From Nothopassalora personata (lineage: Eukaryota > Ascomycota > Dothideomycetes > Mycosphaerellales > Mycosphaerellaceae), in contig CM066287.1 in NCBI GenBank assembly GCA_033816765.1, forward strand, positions 2,666,001 through 2,730,000: a stretch of 64,000 bases of DNA. The letters run 5' to 3'. How positions within the stretch are numbered: position 1 is the stretch's first letter; each line of letters begins with the position of its first letter. A program made the position numbers and the translations under genes. This document shows, one piece after another, positions 1-9,820 of the stretch. The notes beneath the pieces are model-generated. The model was not told the DNA's origin. It worked only from the letters and a program-made list of their open reading frames with translations, and made no database searches.

Positions 1-821
1 ATACCAGACGGACTCGATTACTGGATGCCACAGTCATGCGACAGCACTCTTTTGCATCAACGGCGCAGGAGCCGAGATCGAGGTCGAAGCCACGCCAACG
101 GGTGAAGCACCAGCTCAATACACTGACTGCCATACTCATGGCGCGGAAATGTAAGTGAGAGCCCCCCCAACTGGCATTCGGTGTACTGACACATCAAAGG
201 TTCTGCATAGACCCAGATGGCAATGATTTTGCCGTTTTGGCCGCCGCTGACGACTCGGGGCACACCGAAGCGATTGGAACAACAGGCGAAGCTTCATCTT
301 CTGCTGTGACGGACTGCCACTCGCACGACTCGACGGTCTTCTGTATCAACAGCGAAGGCGCCGAGGTCGAGATTGTGGGTGCTGATGCGACCGGCGAGGT
401 TCCGGCTCAATACACTGGCTGTCATTCTCACGGTAATGAGACATACTGCCTGGATCCTGCGGGCGAGGAAGTCGCTATCCTGGCCGAGGGCCATTCTGTA
501 GAGGAGAACCAACACGTTCATTTCCATGCTGGAGTCGAGCACTGCGTCGGCGCCGGTGGAGAAGAAGCTGAAGTTGACTGCGGATTTCGCGAGCGGGACT
601 ACAACATTGGTCTTCGTGTCGGCACTCTCTTCGTCATTCTTGTCACCAGCGGTATCGGTGTCGCCCTTCCTATTCTACTGCAGAAGCTTCCTCTGGGCAA
701 GATCGGCGCAATCGGGTTGATGGTGGTCAAGCAGTTTGGTACTGGTGTCATTATATCGACAGCGTTTATCCACCTGTACACCCATGCCGAAGTGATGTTC
801 CAGAACCAGTGGTGGGCGTAG
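1..821 (+). CDS. ZIP-family zinc transporter, 5'-partial, ends after second membrane segment
   Basis: The frame is open from the left edge. Exons are <2-150 and 200-821, with a 49-bp intron (GTAAGT...AAAG). The N-terminal part is soluble and probably luminal/extracellular. It has repeated CHSH-x(4-5)-[FY]C-[IL] modules and a final HVHFHAGVEHC block, which look like zinc-binding sites. The RDYNIGLRVGTLFVILVTSG start of the ZIP membrane domain follows, then a segment with KQFGTGVIISTAFIHLYTHAE, typical of fungal Zrt/ZrfC-type plasma-membrane zinc importers. The family normally has eight membrane segments. Here a stop follows QNQWWA after the second, and I see no further hydrophobic exon in the next 450 bp. 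I infer a truncated gene, possibly a pseudogene; an unseen downstream exon is less likely. The family assignment is secure, function of this copy is doubtful. Confidence 0.75.
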
Positions 822-1280
822 AAAAGGTCGCGAGCCTCATCATGACTGGTGTGAAGAATGTCCGGAATGACTTTGATAGATATCCACAATGTCTTGGACC
901 TGCAGCCATTCGATCGCAGCTGCGACACCCACTCTCGGTCTGTCGAGAACAAATCCTAGTGTCGAATGCTCAATGATTCGTAGGAATTGTCGCATCGAGT
1001 TGTGACGTGCGCACGAGAGATGTGTCGTAAGCTGGTGGCGCAACGCTGCGTGTCCAGTCGCGAGACTTCCTGCCGCTTCCTCGCTTGGCACCCATACCGC
1101 CGGAACGTGATCCCACCAAACCGTGTACTTCCGGTAGGCAACATGCGACGGGTATTTAAAAGCGATCAGAATTAGTTCTGGTTGTCGTGTCCACGCATCA
1201 AACCTCACCACAACCAACAACAAGCACAACTTCACTTCAGCGTCGGCTTATAGCCCAACCACAAACACCATCATACATCC
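822..1280. other. Intergenic, no gene seen
   Basis: No reading frame here shows transmembrane or ZIP-like character, so it does not hold the missing half of the transporter. It presumably carries the promoter of the small gene that starts at 1281. Confidence 0.5.
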
Positions 1281-1672
1281 ATGCCACTTTCGATATGTCA
1301 GATCTGCGGAGAACGCCTCTGTGGCAGCGACTTGTACAGCGACCCTGTAACGCATTTTTGCATTGGGCTAGACGGCCCTGCAATCGTACAGACGACGAGA
1401 TTTGTTCCGAAATGCGTATGCCTAGCTTGCGGAAGCTTTTCTACCAGTACTGACAAAAGTTCCAGTTGGACTCGGACTCTGAAGAGGAGCGCCACATCGC
1501 CGAGAAGAAGCGTGTACCAGCTCCAGCAAAACCAAAAGCAGCACTATCCATGCACAATCCAGAAGACTTGGAGGAGATAGGTCGGCTGCACATGGAGATC
1601 GAGAATCTGAGACATATGTTGCCTAAGCTTGAAGCGCCTGTACTTGCGAAGCCCGCAGTCATCAAAGCCTAG
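1281..1672 (+). CDS. Small Cys-rich protein with acidic/helical tail (hypothetical)
   Basis: Predicted exons are 1281-1415 and 1466-1672. The 50-bp intron has GTATGC, a CTGAC branch point and TTCCAG, and joins two frames in phase 0 to give 113 residues. The first 45 residues hold CQICGERLC, a further Cys-Ile pair and a terminal KC, suggesting a small metal-binding knuckle. The second exon starts with an acidic DSDSEEE run, has an Ala/Pro/Lys linker, and then a predicted helix around EEIGRLHMEIENLRHML. I do not recognise the family. The clean splice and continuous sensible frame support a real gene; function is unknown. Confidence 0.5.
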
Positions 1673-1831
1673 GTGACGAGTCGATGAGCGATGACGTATG
1701 GAGTTGAGGCGTTGGACATGAAGGTAACATGGGGTGGCGAAGTCTTTGCGGTGAACAGTAAGCCAAAAATTCTGTAGATTGTGAATGGCTCGAGGCTAGC
1801 CATGGACAGTCAAAATACCACTCTGTATCTT

Positions 1832-2716
1832 TCACGCCTTGCCCTGTCGTCTCTTTTCACACCAGTCGATGACCAAGCCCACGTCCTTGACTACAGCTCC
1901 AGGCACTCCAAGCTTCTGTATGAACATAGGCAGGTTGCCGCCTGCATCGCTGGCGGTTGCCATCTGCCACTTCGTCTTTTGGCCACCCTCGATAAGCTCG
2001 CCGCGCTCAATGCTGCAGTACATGCCTGGGGTGACCTTTGGGTGCTCGTTGTATTTGTTGCCAGGAATGTTCGTGAAGTCAACGGGTATCTGCACGATGT
2101 GGAACACCTGGTCCTTCTTCGCTATGATCACTAAAACTCCGAAGACCCTGTTGTTTAACGGGAACGGAATTTTGTGCACCATTTCCGTGAGCGTCACGTC
2201 GATGTTGCTCCAACCAGCCACTGTTCGCTGTAGGCCTTCCAATTGGTTTTGCCAGTTAAGGACTTCATGCGCATCGAGCACATCCGGTGTGTAGTCCTTC
2301 TCGTGCTGACTGTGGTTCTCCCTCAGTATGCCGTCGAACTCCTCCCAGCTCGCAGTCCCAGCTTTTGCTGCATTCTCATGGATGCTTATTCGGGCGAACC
2401 AGGTCTCTGACCGGCCCATTGTCCGGCCTTCTTCTGGGAGGTCGTGGGCACTGATCTCATGAGCTAGCAGCTCGACCGTAGCGGTAGATGGTGGCGCGGG
2501 CTTGTTCTGTGCCTTGACCTTGAATGTGCTTGGAAGGTATTCTGTCATGAATCCTTCTGCTTCTTCTAGCACCGTCGCAACAAAGTCGGCAAGTGGCGGC
2601 GGAGTGCTTGCTATCTGCAAGGCGGCCAGGGATGGGTGCGATGGCAGCTCAGACGCCTTCAAGGCCTTCATCCGAATGTGCGACCCCAATGCTGGAGTTG
2701 CTTCGGTAGTGGCCAT
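1832..2716 (-). CDS. DUF3074 (START-like fold) domain protein
   Basis: Single-exon gene of 294 residues starting MATTEATPALG. The central part reads WEEFDGILRENHSQHEKDYTPDVLDA followed by the TLTEMVHKIPFPLNNRVFGV and VFHIVQIPVDF blocks. Together they match the fungal DUF3074 family, which adopts a START/Bet v1-like lipid-pocket fold. No signal peptide or membrane segment is visible, so it is probably cytosolic. Family members have no established reaction; a lipid- or hydrophobe-binding role is only an inference from the fold. Confidence 0.8.
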   Translation of the reverse strand: MATTEATPALGSHIRMKALKASELPSHPSLAALQIASTPPPLADFVATVLEEAEGFMTEYLPSTFKVKAQNKPAPPSTATVELLAHEISAHDLPEEGRTMGRSETWFARISIHENAAKAGTASWEEFDGILRENHSQHEKDYTPDVLDAHEVLNWQNQLEGLQRTVAGWSNIDVTLTEMVHKIPFPLNNRVFGVLVIIAKKDQVFHIVQIPVDFTNIPGNKYNEHPKVTPGMYCSIERGELIEGGQKTKWQMATASDAGGNLPMFIQKLGVPGAVVKDVGLVIDWCEKRRQGKA

Positions 2717-3059
2717 GCTTGATAGGCCTGGGTGATGGAGCCTGGGATGCCGTGTGTATCTTGCGCAGATGGTGTCGTGATAGAGCTTCTCGCTGGGTGT
2801 TTTGAGGGAATGAGTGTCAATATGGAGTGGAAACTGTTCACCATAACGATGATGCTCCGCGTTTTCCTCGAAGTCAAAAGCGCGTCATGCAGCAGCCAAT
2901 GGCATGCACCCTCTGTTCGAGCTCTCAAAAGCTGGACCAACGGAAGCATTAATGCTAAAGGCGTCAGCCCGAATGGAGCACGACTGTCAGTGGAAGGAAG
3001 TAGTCGTGTATCTATACAATACCGTCGCTCTTGTCTGTGTGAACAATCCTCCAGACAGA

Positions 3060-3472
3060 ATGGCCCCGAAAGTCGTACAGATCAACAACAAGCCTGAACA
3101 CGACGAGATCGTGACCCAGTCGAAGGATAATCCAACAGTGATATACGTCTCGAATTCCAGCTTGCCGGCGTGCAAGGCTTTCACACCAAAGTACGAGGAC
3201 CTGGTTCAGCGATGGCATGAGACGAACATCGAGTTCTGCCAGTTGGAGTTCACTTCTGAAACGAGGTATTGGAATGATCTCATTTCAACGAAGAATCCAT
3301 TGGCTGAACGTCCGACAGCATGATGTTCAAGTTCTCTCCGAACCAACTTCCAGTGACCGTCTTCATGGTTCGCGATGCATGGGCAAAGACGGTAATGGGT
3401 CCAGATCTGAAGGCGATTGAAGCTGCACTGGAGAACTTGCTGAAGGCCGCAAAGAAGCCGGCACAAGGCTGA
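3060..3472 (+). CDS. Thioredoxin-fold protein with a single active-site cysteine
   Basis: Exons 3060-3265 and 3319-3472 (53-bp intron, GTATTG, branch CTGAAC, ACAG) give 119 residues. The start ATG lies in CAGAATGGCC; the upstream in-frame Met at 2904 is not needed for the fold. The pattern is a beta strand TVIYVSNSS, the active-site stretch SLPACKAFTPKYEDL, and after the intron LPVTVFMVRDAWAKTVMGPD, which corresponds to the cis-Pro strand and the last helix of thioredoxin. Where thioredoxin has WCGPCK this protein has SLPACK, so the first, nucleophilic cysteine is missing and only the resolving position remains. Classical disulfide reductase activity is therefore unlikely. Confidence 0.7.
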
Positions 3473-3683
3473 ACCGACAGTTCATCGCAGTGAAGTCCGA
3501 GGCAAAATTTTGGTAGTAAACGTAGTCGAGTGTCTCTTGGAGGGAGGACTGATACTGCTAAGCAGAATGGACTACGTGACTAAGCCGGAGGAGGCTCCGC
3601 GCTCGGCAACCATGTTTAGACGTTTGTAAACATTGCACTTCATCTCACTCATCTTGACGCGGCACCTTTGAATATTGCCGGGC

Positions 3684-5855
3684 ATGTCTTTCATAGAGCA
3701 TCTTAGCCAACATGGTCATCTCAACAGCCAGGCCGGGTCCAAGAGGAAAAGAGCCGGCCAGGAAACGCTAATCGAAGAAGAAATCGCATGGACAGCAGCA
3801 CGATGCAGCAGATTATTACGAAGCATCACCTCGAGACTGAACACTTTGAGGAGAATCCATAAATCTGGTATCGGCAAGCTCCAGACAAATGAGTCGAGGA
3901 GGGCAGAGCAGCAGGGAGGCAAATCGAGCAAGACTCACTCGGAGCGCCGGTCAACAAAGGACCCCGTTTGGCTACCAGGATGTCAGAAAAGCCATGGTCA
4001 GACTTACACTGCCAAATCGCGACGCATAAAGCCGAAGCCACAAGCGCCGTCTGGTCATCAGGGCTTCGCGACTGCTGCCTTTCCCACACCATTCGTGAAG
4101 CGTATGGGAGCATTACGATGTGACAAGGAGAACGCGAGCCCGGTTGTCGAGACAGTTCCAACCAAGACTCGGGCTCGTAGGTCGACGCAGCTGCCTATTA
4201 AGCCTGCGTCCTCCGCACAGGAAGCTGAGCAGGGACTTGAAAGTGCGCTGGACAACCTGCTTCGTCAGACCCGGCAGGAGCATTCCTCAACGGGAACTGG
4301 AACACGGTCCTTATTTACCTCCTGCTTGCGACAGGTCCCTACATACATCGAGATGTGTTCTGACAGATCAGAGGATGACGACAGCGGGGAGGATGAGTCG
4401 GACGTTTATCAGTATCTCGAGAACTTAGGTACGAAGGAAGGCGCTGGTTGGTCTGGTCTCCGGGATGTTGTTCGGAGCCATGGCACGCAACTCATATCCG
4501 CTGCTGTCCGCCAAGGTTTGTTGTCCGGCGAAGTTATCCAACGACTGTCCAAAATTTGCAGCCTCCACGGCGCGGCATCTGCAGGCCAGGACCTAGCAGC
4601 ATCATTAGTGTGGCGTACGAAGTCGATCAGGAGCTTGCAGCACTTCGGGAACTTCTCGAGGCAACATGATCTTGGACCCTCACATTACAGAATACTCCGG
4701 AGCTTTCTCCAGCGTGATCCAGTCAATCTCGGAAAATTGTGCGACCTACCTGGCTTCTGGAATGACTTGCTAGGTGCCCTGACGGGCTCGGCTGGCTACG
4801 AAGCGCTGCGGATGCTGCAAACTTGCATTGAGGCAACACAGCAACTGAGCGCTGCTGGTCGCGTAAAGACAAGCATCGAACCCCAACTTCGCGGTGCACT
4901 GATCAAGTTGTCGGCTATGGCCACGGCAGGCGCTCTGTTGCCACGATCTTGCCATGAACAGATCTCGTTAAGTGAGGTCATTCTTCAGCTGGCCGTGGAT
5001 CAAGTGATGCATCTTTCAGAAGGAGCGCAAGGACGGCACTCAGGGGCATTCATCGGATCTCCTGTCTTCTGCACCCAAATCCTGTTAGCGATCAGCCCTG
5101 GAACTCACGAGGGAGATACCAGTGCACAAATTGGGGACGCATGCGAAGAACACCTGTGTGTGGTGGCCGACCAACTGCCTCATTCGATGTCACACGACGA
5201 ACTTGTCGACTTTGCGTCAGAATTTTCCGAAGATCTGGTCGCACTGGCAGCTTTCATCGACAATGACATCGCGGAAGTGTTCTTGAGCCATGCCTCATGT
5301 GCCGTCGAGGGAGGACATCCAGCCACATCGTTGATTAGACGTGTGTCCACACAATTGATTACTGTGCTTAAACAGACCAAGGAAAATGTCGACGAGATTC
5401 GGCTGCAGCAATACCTTGGGACCTTGTATCACCAGCCCGAGCACCGTGCTATACTCAAGACACCACTCCGCGGAAGCAGACCTAGCCGTTTCCGTTGGGA
5501 GGCCGGACTCTGCGAATGGGTTGCTGCTACACCCTATGGGCTTGCTAAAGGAGAACCACTTGTAGACGAATGCCATGATACTGCAATAGGGCCGAGCAGT
5601 CGGCATGCCGCAAATGCACATCCTAGTTTATGCAACATGGCGGACCTTTCGCCTGACATTCTCGCTATGTCGCAACCCGCAAAGAAGCGCGTACGGTGGA
5701 AGTCGGTGAGCCCAATGCAGCTGAGTCCGGTAGCAGAGAAGAAGCTGAAGACTGCGTGGGTGGTGATACCCAGGTTGAAGCCAGCGAAGCGCCGCACATC
5801 GGGTCGATTGCTAGCTAAAGAGGAAGTAGATACTCTTGACGAGCTTTGTATGTAG
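3684..5855 (+). CDS. Fungal protein of unknown function with KEN-box-like motif
   Basis: Single exon, 723 residues from the first true ATG (MSFIEHLSQHGH). The N-terminal 230 residues are basic and low in complexity (KRKR, RRIKPKP). They include DKENASP with KEN at residues 148-150, a potential APC/C degron. Around residue 210 is GTRSLFTSCLRQVPTYIEMC, followed by an acidic SEDDDSGEDESD run and a long mostly helical middle. Near the C-terminus are RFRWEAGLCEWVAATP and KKRVRW. The shape suggests a nuclear regulatory protein with a helical-repeat body. I recognise no named domain, and the cell-cycle idea rests only on the motif. Confidence 0.65.
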   Translation: MSFIEHLSQHGHLNSQAGSKRKRAGQETLIEEEIAWTAARCSRLLRSITSRLNTLRRIHKSGIGKLQTNESRRAEQQGGKSSKTHSERRSTKDPVWLPGCQKSHGQTYTAKSRRIKPKPQAPSGHQGFATAAFPTPFVKRMGALRCDKENASPVVETVPTKTRARRSTQLPIKPASSAQEAEQGLESALDNLLRQTRQEHSSTGTGTRSLFTSCLRQVPTYIEMCSDRSEDDDSGEDESDVYQYLENLGTKEGAGWSGLRDVVRSHGTQLISAAVRQGLLSGEVIQRLSKICSLHGAASAGQDLAASLVWRTKSIRSLQHFGNFSRQHDLGPSHYRILRSFLQRDPVNLGKLCDLPGFWNDLLGALTGSAGYEALRMLQTCIEATQQLSAAGRVKTSIEPQLRGALIKLSAMATAGALLPRSCHEQISLSEVILQLAVDQVMHLSEGAQGRHSGAFIGSPVFCTQILLAISPGTHEGDTSAQIGDACEEHLCVVADQLPHSMSHDELVDFASEFSEDLVALAAFIDNDIAEVFLSHASCAVEGGHPATSLIRRVSTQLITVLKQTKENVDEIRLQQYLGTLYHQPEHRAILKTPLRGSRPSRFRWEAGLCEWVAATPYGLAKGEPLVDECHDTAIGPSSRHAANAHPSLCNMADLSPDILAMSQPAKKRVRWKSVSPMQLSPVAEKKLKTAWVVIPRLKPAKRRTSGRLLAKEEVDTLDELCM

Positions 5856-7046
5856 CAGGCGTCTGTAGGATCGTGTCAGACACGAACATTGTTGCAGCTT
5901 CATAATGTGTGCAATACTATGCTTTGCCGTCGTTCCATATGTGATCGGGCTGTGGTCCGTCCGCAATCACTATTCGTGGCTTGGCGGACTGCAGCTCGAT
6001 CGCGAAGCTGCAGGACATCGCCAAGTAACACCGCTGCAGAGCGGGCAGACGTGGTCAGGTGTTCGGTACTGGCTCAAAGTAGCGCAGCCAGGATTTGCCA
6101 ACCGATGCGACATGTGCCCTGTCAGCTCATATGAGAGGTTTGCAGATGGCTGGGTGGCACATTGGCAGCGCTGACAGCTGTCCAGGGCGGTGAGCTCTGG
6201 TGGTTTCTGCTGGTGATAACGAGAGCAAAAGAAACGTGCTTGGCATACTTGCGCAACGGCAACCAGCCGCCGTGAGTGTGGCTAGGCGCCGGAGTCGTTG
6301 GGAGGAGGTCGGCTCAGAGAAAGCCTCAGAAACCTGATCTGTACGCAAGCTTTTTTCTCTGCGTCATGCGCATGTCGCAAAGATCGCGGAGACGGGCCGT
6401 TTTCACGCCTTGAACTTTCGTTCAATCTGAGCGAAGGCGGCTGGGGATTGCAGGTGGGAGGCGCGGGCAATGCACACATTGAAGCGCCCGCTGTTGCAGT
6501 CGAGATCTTGGAGAGGTCGATGTCACGAAGTACCGCCTGCAAGAAGTATGTACGATGTCTCCGAGCCTGCGTGCATGGATCTAGCGACTAGTGAGTGTGG
6601 GGAAAGCTCGAGCTCATCAGGCAGCTCCGAGCTCTGTTTCACTGGAAACAAGGATCATGTGCCTTCGCAGACTGTCCACGGAGAAGGCGTGAAGATGGAT
6701 TTGTGAATGATATCTGTGATGTGATGATATGCACTGGCAGACGATGGGCAGAGAGCCACCGTAGGACCATGGTTGCTTCATGCAGCGACAGGCCAAAGAG
6801 GCTCGTGAGCGTGGTGCGCCGCGCCGTGTCAGTCTAAGTCATAGATGACGTTGTGGAAAGGCAGGAGCCACTGCATGGTGCTGCTAGCCAATTGGTGAGG
6901 CACAGGGCAGGTGGTACAAGCTCCTGCTTCCCCACCCAATTACTCTTCCAACACCTGCGCGCTCTCTTCTCTCTCCTTCATAAACATCATCTGCTCGAAG
7001 CAGCACACTAACATATCGAAGAAACTATCAAGACGACCTCGCAAAC
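5856..7046. other. Intergenic region upstream of the opsin gene, no gene seen
   Basis: Only short overlapping frames without domain character are present. The last 150 bp are pyrimidine-rich (CTCTCTTCTCTCTCC) and fit the promoter and 5' leader of the opsin gene. Confidence 0.5.
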
Positions 7047-8460
7047 ATGATCGTCGACCCAGTCCAGGCGCTCAAGACGCACCCAACTGTGCCACTGTCC
7101 TCGCCAACGAGCGTCGCTCCAGGTATGTCAATCAGAGCTCCATCGACTTCGAGCTCCAGGCAGCATTGCATCTAATAATATTGCAGTACCAACGGTCGTC
7201 CCAAGCCTTCCAGAGTACCAGGATGCCACCGAGACTGGTGAGAGGACCCTCTGGTGAGTTCCAACCAAGCAAGAGCATCGTCGTGTCGTTGGAGAGATGT
7301 CGCGATGTCGAGCAGCGGCAGCAACAACAGCAACAACAGCAGCAACAGCAGCAACAGCAGCAACAGCGGCAGCGAGAGCAGCGACAGCAGCAACGAGTCT
7401 TGTCCATGCTGCTAACGATATCGCAGGGTCGTCTTCGTCGTGATGCTCGTTGCCACCATTGTCTTCACTGGCATGTCATGGAACGTCCCAATCGTAAGCT
7501 GATCCGGTGATTCCGTGCCTCCCAGGCATCATCGCTGACCATTTCTCCCAGGGCAAGCGTCTGTATCACATCATTACCGGTCTCATCACCACCACCGCTG
7601 CTCTCTCGTACTTCGCCATGGCCACCGGTCACGGTGTGAGCTACCACCATGTCACTGTCCGCGAGTCGCACAAGCACGTTCCAGACACCGAGCACGACAT
7701 CTATCGCCAGGTCTACTGGGCACGTTACGTTGATTGGTCTTTAACCACTCCTCTCCTGTTGCTTGACCTTGCTCTCCTCGCTGGCATGAACGGTGGCAGC
7801 ATCTTGCTCGCCGTCGTTGCCGACCTCATCATGATCTTGACCGGTCTTTTCGCTGCATTCGGCACTGAGGGCACCCCACAGAAGTGGGGCTGGTACGCCA
7901 TTGCCTGCATCGCCTACCTCGTTGTCATCTGGCTGCTTGTCGTCCACGGTCGCTCTGCCGCTACCTCCAAGGGTGGCAAGGTTGGCAACTTCTTCGCTGC
8001 CATCGGTGGATGTAAGTATATCGAAGCACTCCGGGCACCGCCCGCCCCGTCGGAGACATCTACTGACTTGGCGTTTAGTCACTCTCATCATCTGGACCGT
8101 CTACCCAATGTGAGATTCTTTGTTAGGTCAATGTCTGATTTCTTCTGACCACTTTACAGCATTTGGGGTATTGCCGACGGCAGCCGCCACATGAACGTGG
8201 ACGAGGAGATTATCTCCTATGCCGTTCTGGACATCCTTGCCAAGCCAATCTTCGGCGCGTGGCTCCTATTCACCCACGCCAGCATGCCAGAGACGAACGT
8301 CGACCTCGGTGGCTTCTGGTCTCACGGTGAGTCTAAAAGAGATTCCAATAACAGTCGCTGAGACAATCCCACATGGTGATCGAGTATGGCTAACGTGCTG
8401 TATATAGGCTTGGGATCGGAAGGTCAGATTCGTGTTGGTGACGATGACGAGGGTGCTTAA
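7047..8460 (+). CDS. Microbial (type I) rhodopsin, predicted light-driven proton pump
   Basis: Seven exons: 7047-7122, 7187-7253, 7427-7493, 7552-8011, 8079-8109, 8160-8326, 8408-8460. All junctions are GT-AG and the product has 306 residues. The helix C block ARYVDWSLTTPLLLLDLALL gives Arg128, Asp131 and Asp142, equivalent to bacteriorhodopsin R82, D85 (proton acceptor) and D96 (proton donor). Helix G has YAVLDILAKPIFG with Asp258 (D212) and the retinal Schiff-base Lys262. A carboxylate at the donor position is the signature of pumping fungal rhodopsins such as Leptosphaeria LR and CarO, not of sensory-like NOP-1 forms. It should sit in the plasma membrane. Intron 2 contains a CAG/CAA repeat that is not translated. 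Confidence 0.92.
7311..7392 (+). repeat. CAG/CAA trinucleotide repeat inside opsin intron 2
   Basis: About 80 bases of CAG/CAA/CGG triplets lie between the GTGAGT donor at 7254 and the GCTAAC branch point near 7411. A polyglutamine frame crosses it, but the opsin reading frame requires it to be spliced out. Confidence 0.85.
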
Positions 8461-9103
8461 ATGTGGCCCAATCCACCCTGGATCAGGTCAGCACACGCCA
8501 ATTACCCCAGCTGGCCTTGTTTTTGTCACTCAACGAGATTGTAGATGAGAATACTACAAGAAAGGAAAAGATTGTGTGCAAAACGATCACGAGGGTCATG
8601 TCCCACGGCACGAATATGGTTAAATGACAGGCATTCACGGACCGCGGAGCTTTACTTCTGGCATCACGCCAGCCATTGGCTCGACAGCATTCAATGGCAT
8701 TGTGTACAACAGCGTAGCTAATGCATAATCGGAGTTGCGCGTTGCATTCACATTCAAGATCATCATGCCTTCGTCTGAGGCTGTGTCTATGCGCTGTCTC
8801 ACCTCGGCTCGTACCTCCGCTCTTTGTGCAGCGGACCAAACCTGAATGCGGGGATCTCTTGTCGAGCTTTCCCAGGAATGCGCTGCAGTACAACAAGGAT
8901 CTAGAGCTGAGCTTTGTTGCTATGCGATTGGTTGCGATGCGGTAGAAACAAGACCGAGTGCAGCTTGGAACGATCGTCATTGTTTTGGCATCGTTGCTGC
9001 GCCCGCAACGACTACTGACCCGTGAGAGGAAGTGCCTTTCACCGGTGACACAGCTATATACCGTACCATCTTGCCCCAGCAAACACACACTCCACCATCG
9101 ACC
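8461..9103. other. Intergenic between opsin and RPEL gene
   Basis: No supported gene. The stretch just before 9104 contains CTATATACCG and a C/A-rich leader, consistent with a promoter for the downstream gene. Confidence 0.5.
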
Positions 9104-9820
9104 ATGGACAACGCCCAAGTCCCAAACCTCGAGAACGAATCTCCGAGCACGCTTGAGCGTCGCAACAGTCTCGAGAAGCATTTGCAGGGCAGACCGACTG
9201 AGCAAGATTTAAAGGACCGTACGTCTCTCTCAAGCTGTTGCGGCATCGTTGCACCCGAACCGATGCTTACCAGATTTGACAGGTCATATCCTACTCGACA
9301 CCACTGCGGCACCCGCCTTGCAGGCCAAAGCGGCCGAGCTGGAGAGGCAGAGAATCACGGACAACTTGAAAAAGGTATGCATCTCCGCTGGATGGTCAAG
9401 GGTTGTGCTTACACGATGTTGTTCCAGGGACTGGAGAAGAGACCCGAGAGGGAAGAGCTGGTAGAGAGAAATGTTCTTCCGGATTCAAATGCCGCTCCAG
9501 CGATCGTCGGACAGCAGAAGGCATTGGAGAAGCACATGAGGGCGGACAGTCTCGACAAAAAGTTACAGCACCGTCCGGATAAGGAGGAGTTGATCAAGGA
9601 GGGCATACTGAGAGGTACGTAAGCAGTGTCAACAAGTCGAGGCCTGCTGCTGGAGCATTGTCGATACTGCGGCGCCGTCGAAGATGTCGGGAAGTATGGC
9701 TCCGACGTTGGCTTCAGGATTTCATGGCTTTACATGTCGAGTTTGAACGTCTGCATGCTCCGGCATAGCACGCTGACCGACTTTGTGTGAGCAGACGACG
9801 ACAATGCCATCCCCGAGTGA
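9104..9820 (+). CDS. Small RPEL-repeat protein (putative actin-binding)
   Basis: Exons 9104-9218, 9283-9374, 9428-9614 and 9795-9820 give 139 residues; the last intron has a GCTGACC branch point. Three RPEL motifs are present: HLQGRPTEQDLKDRHIL, GLEKRPEREELVERNVL and KLQHRPDKEELIKEGIL. Each carries the Arg-Pro-x-x-x-x-Leu core that binds G-actin in animal MRTF and Phactr proteins. The protein contains little else and ends in a short acidic tail (DDDNAIPE). RPEL-only proteins are widespread in filamentous fungi but their role is not settled. G-actin binding is inferred from the motif. Confidence 0.85.

Noticed and set aside
6911..7510. 199-codon frame with a polyglutamine run
   Set aside because: It reads through opsin exons in the wrong frame and through introns 1 and 2; the glutamines come from the intronic CAG repeat.
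8483..9205. 240-codon minus-strand frame
   Set aside because: No domain character, and it overlaps exon 1 of the well-supported RPEL gene on the other strand.
7000..9820. Idea that opsin and RPEL gene form a functional light-response cluster
   Set aside because: They are merely neighbours with separate promoters; no carotenoid cleavage or biosynthesis gene lies nearby.
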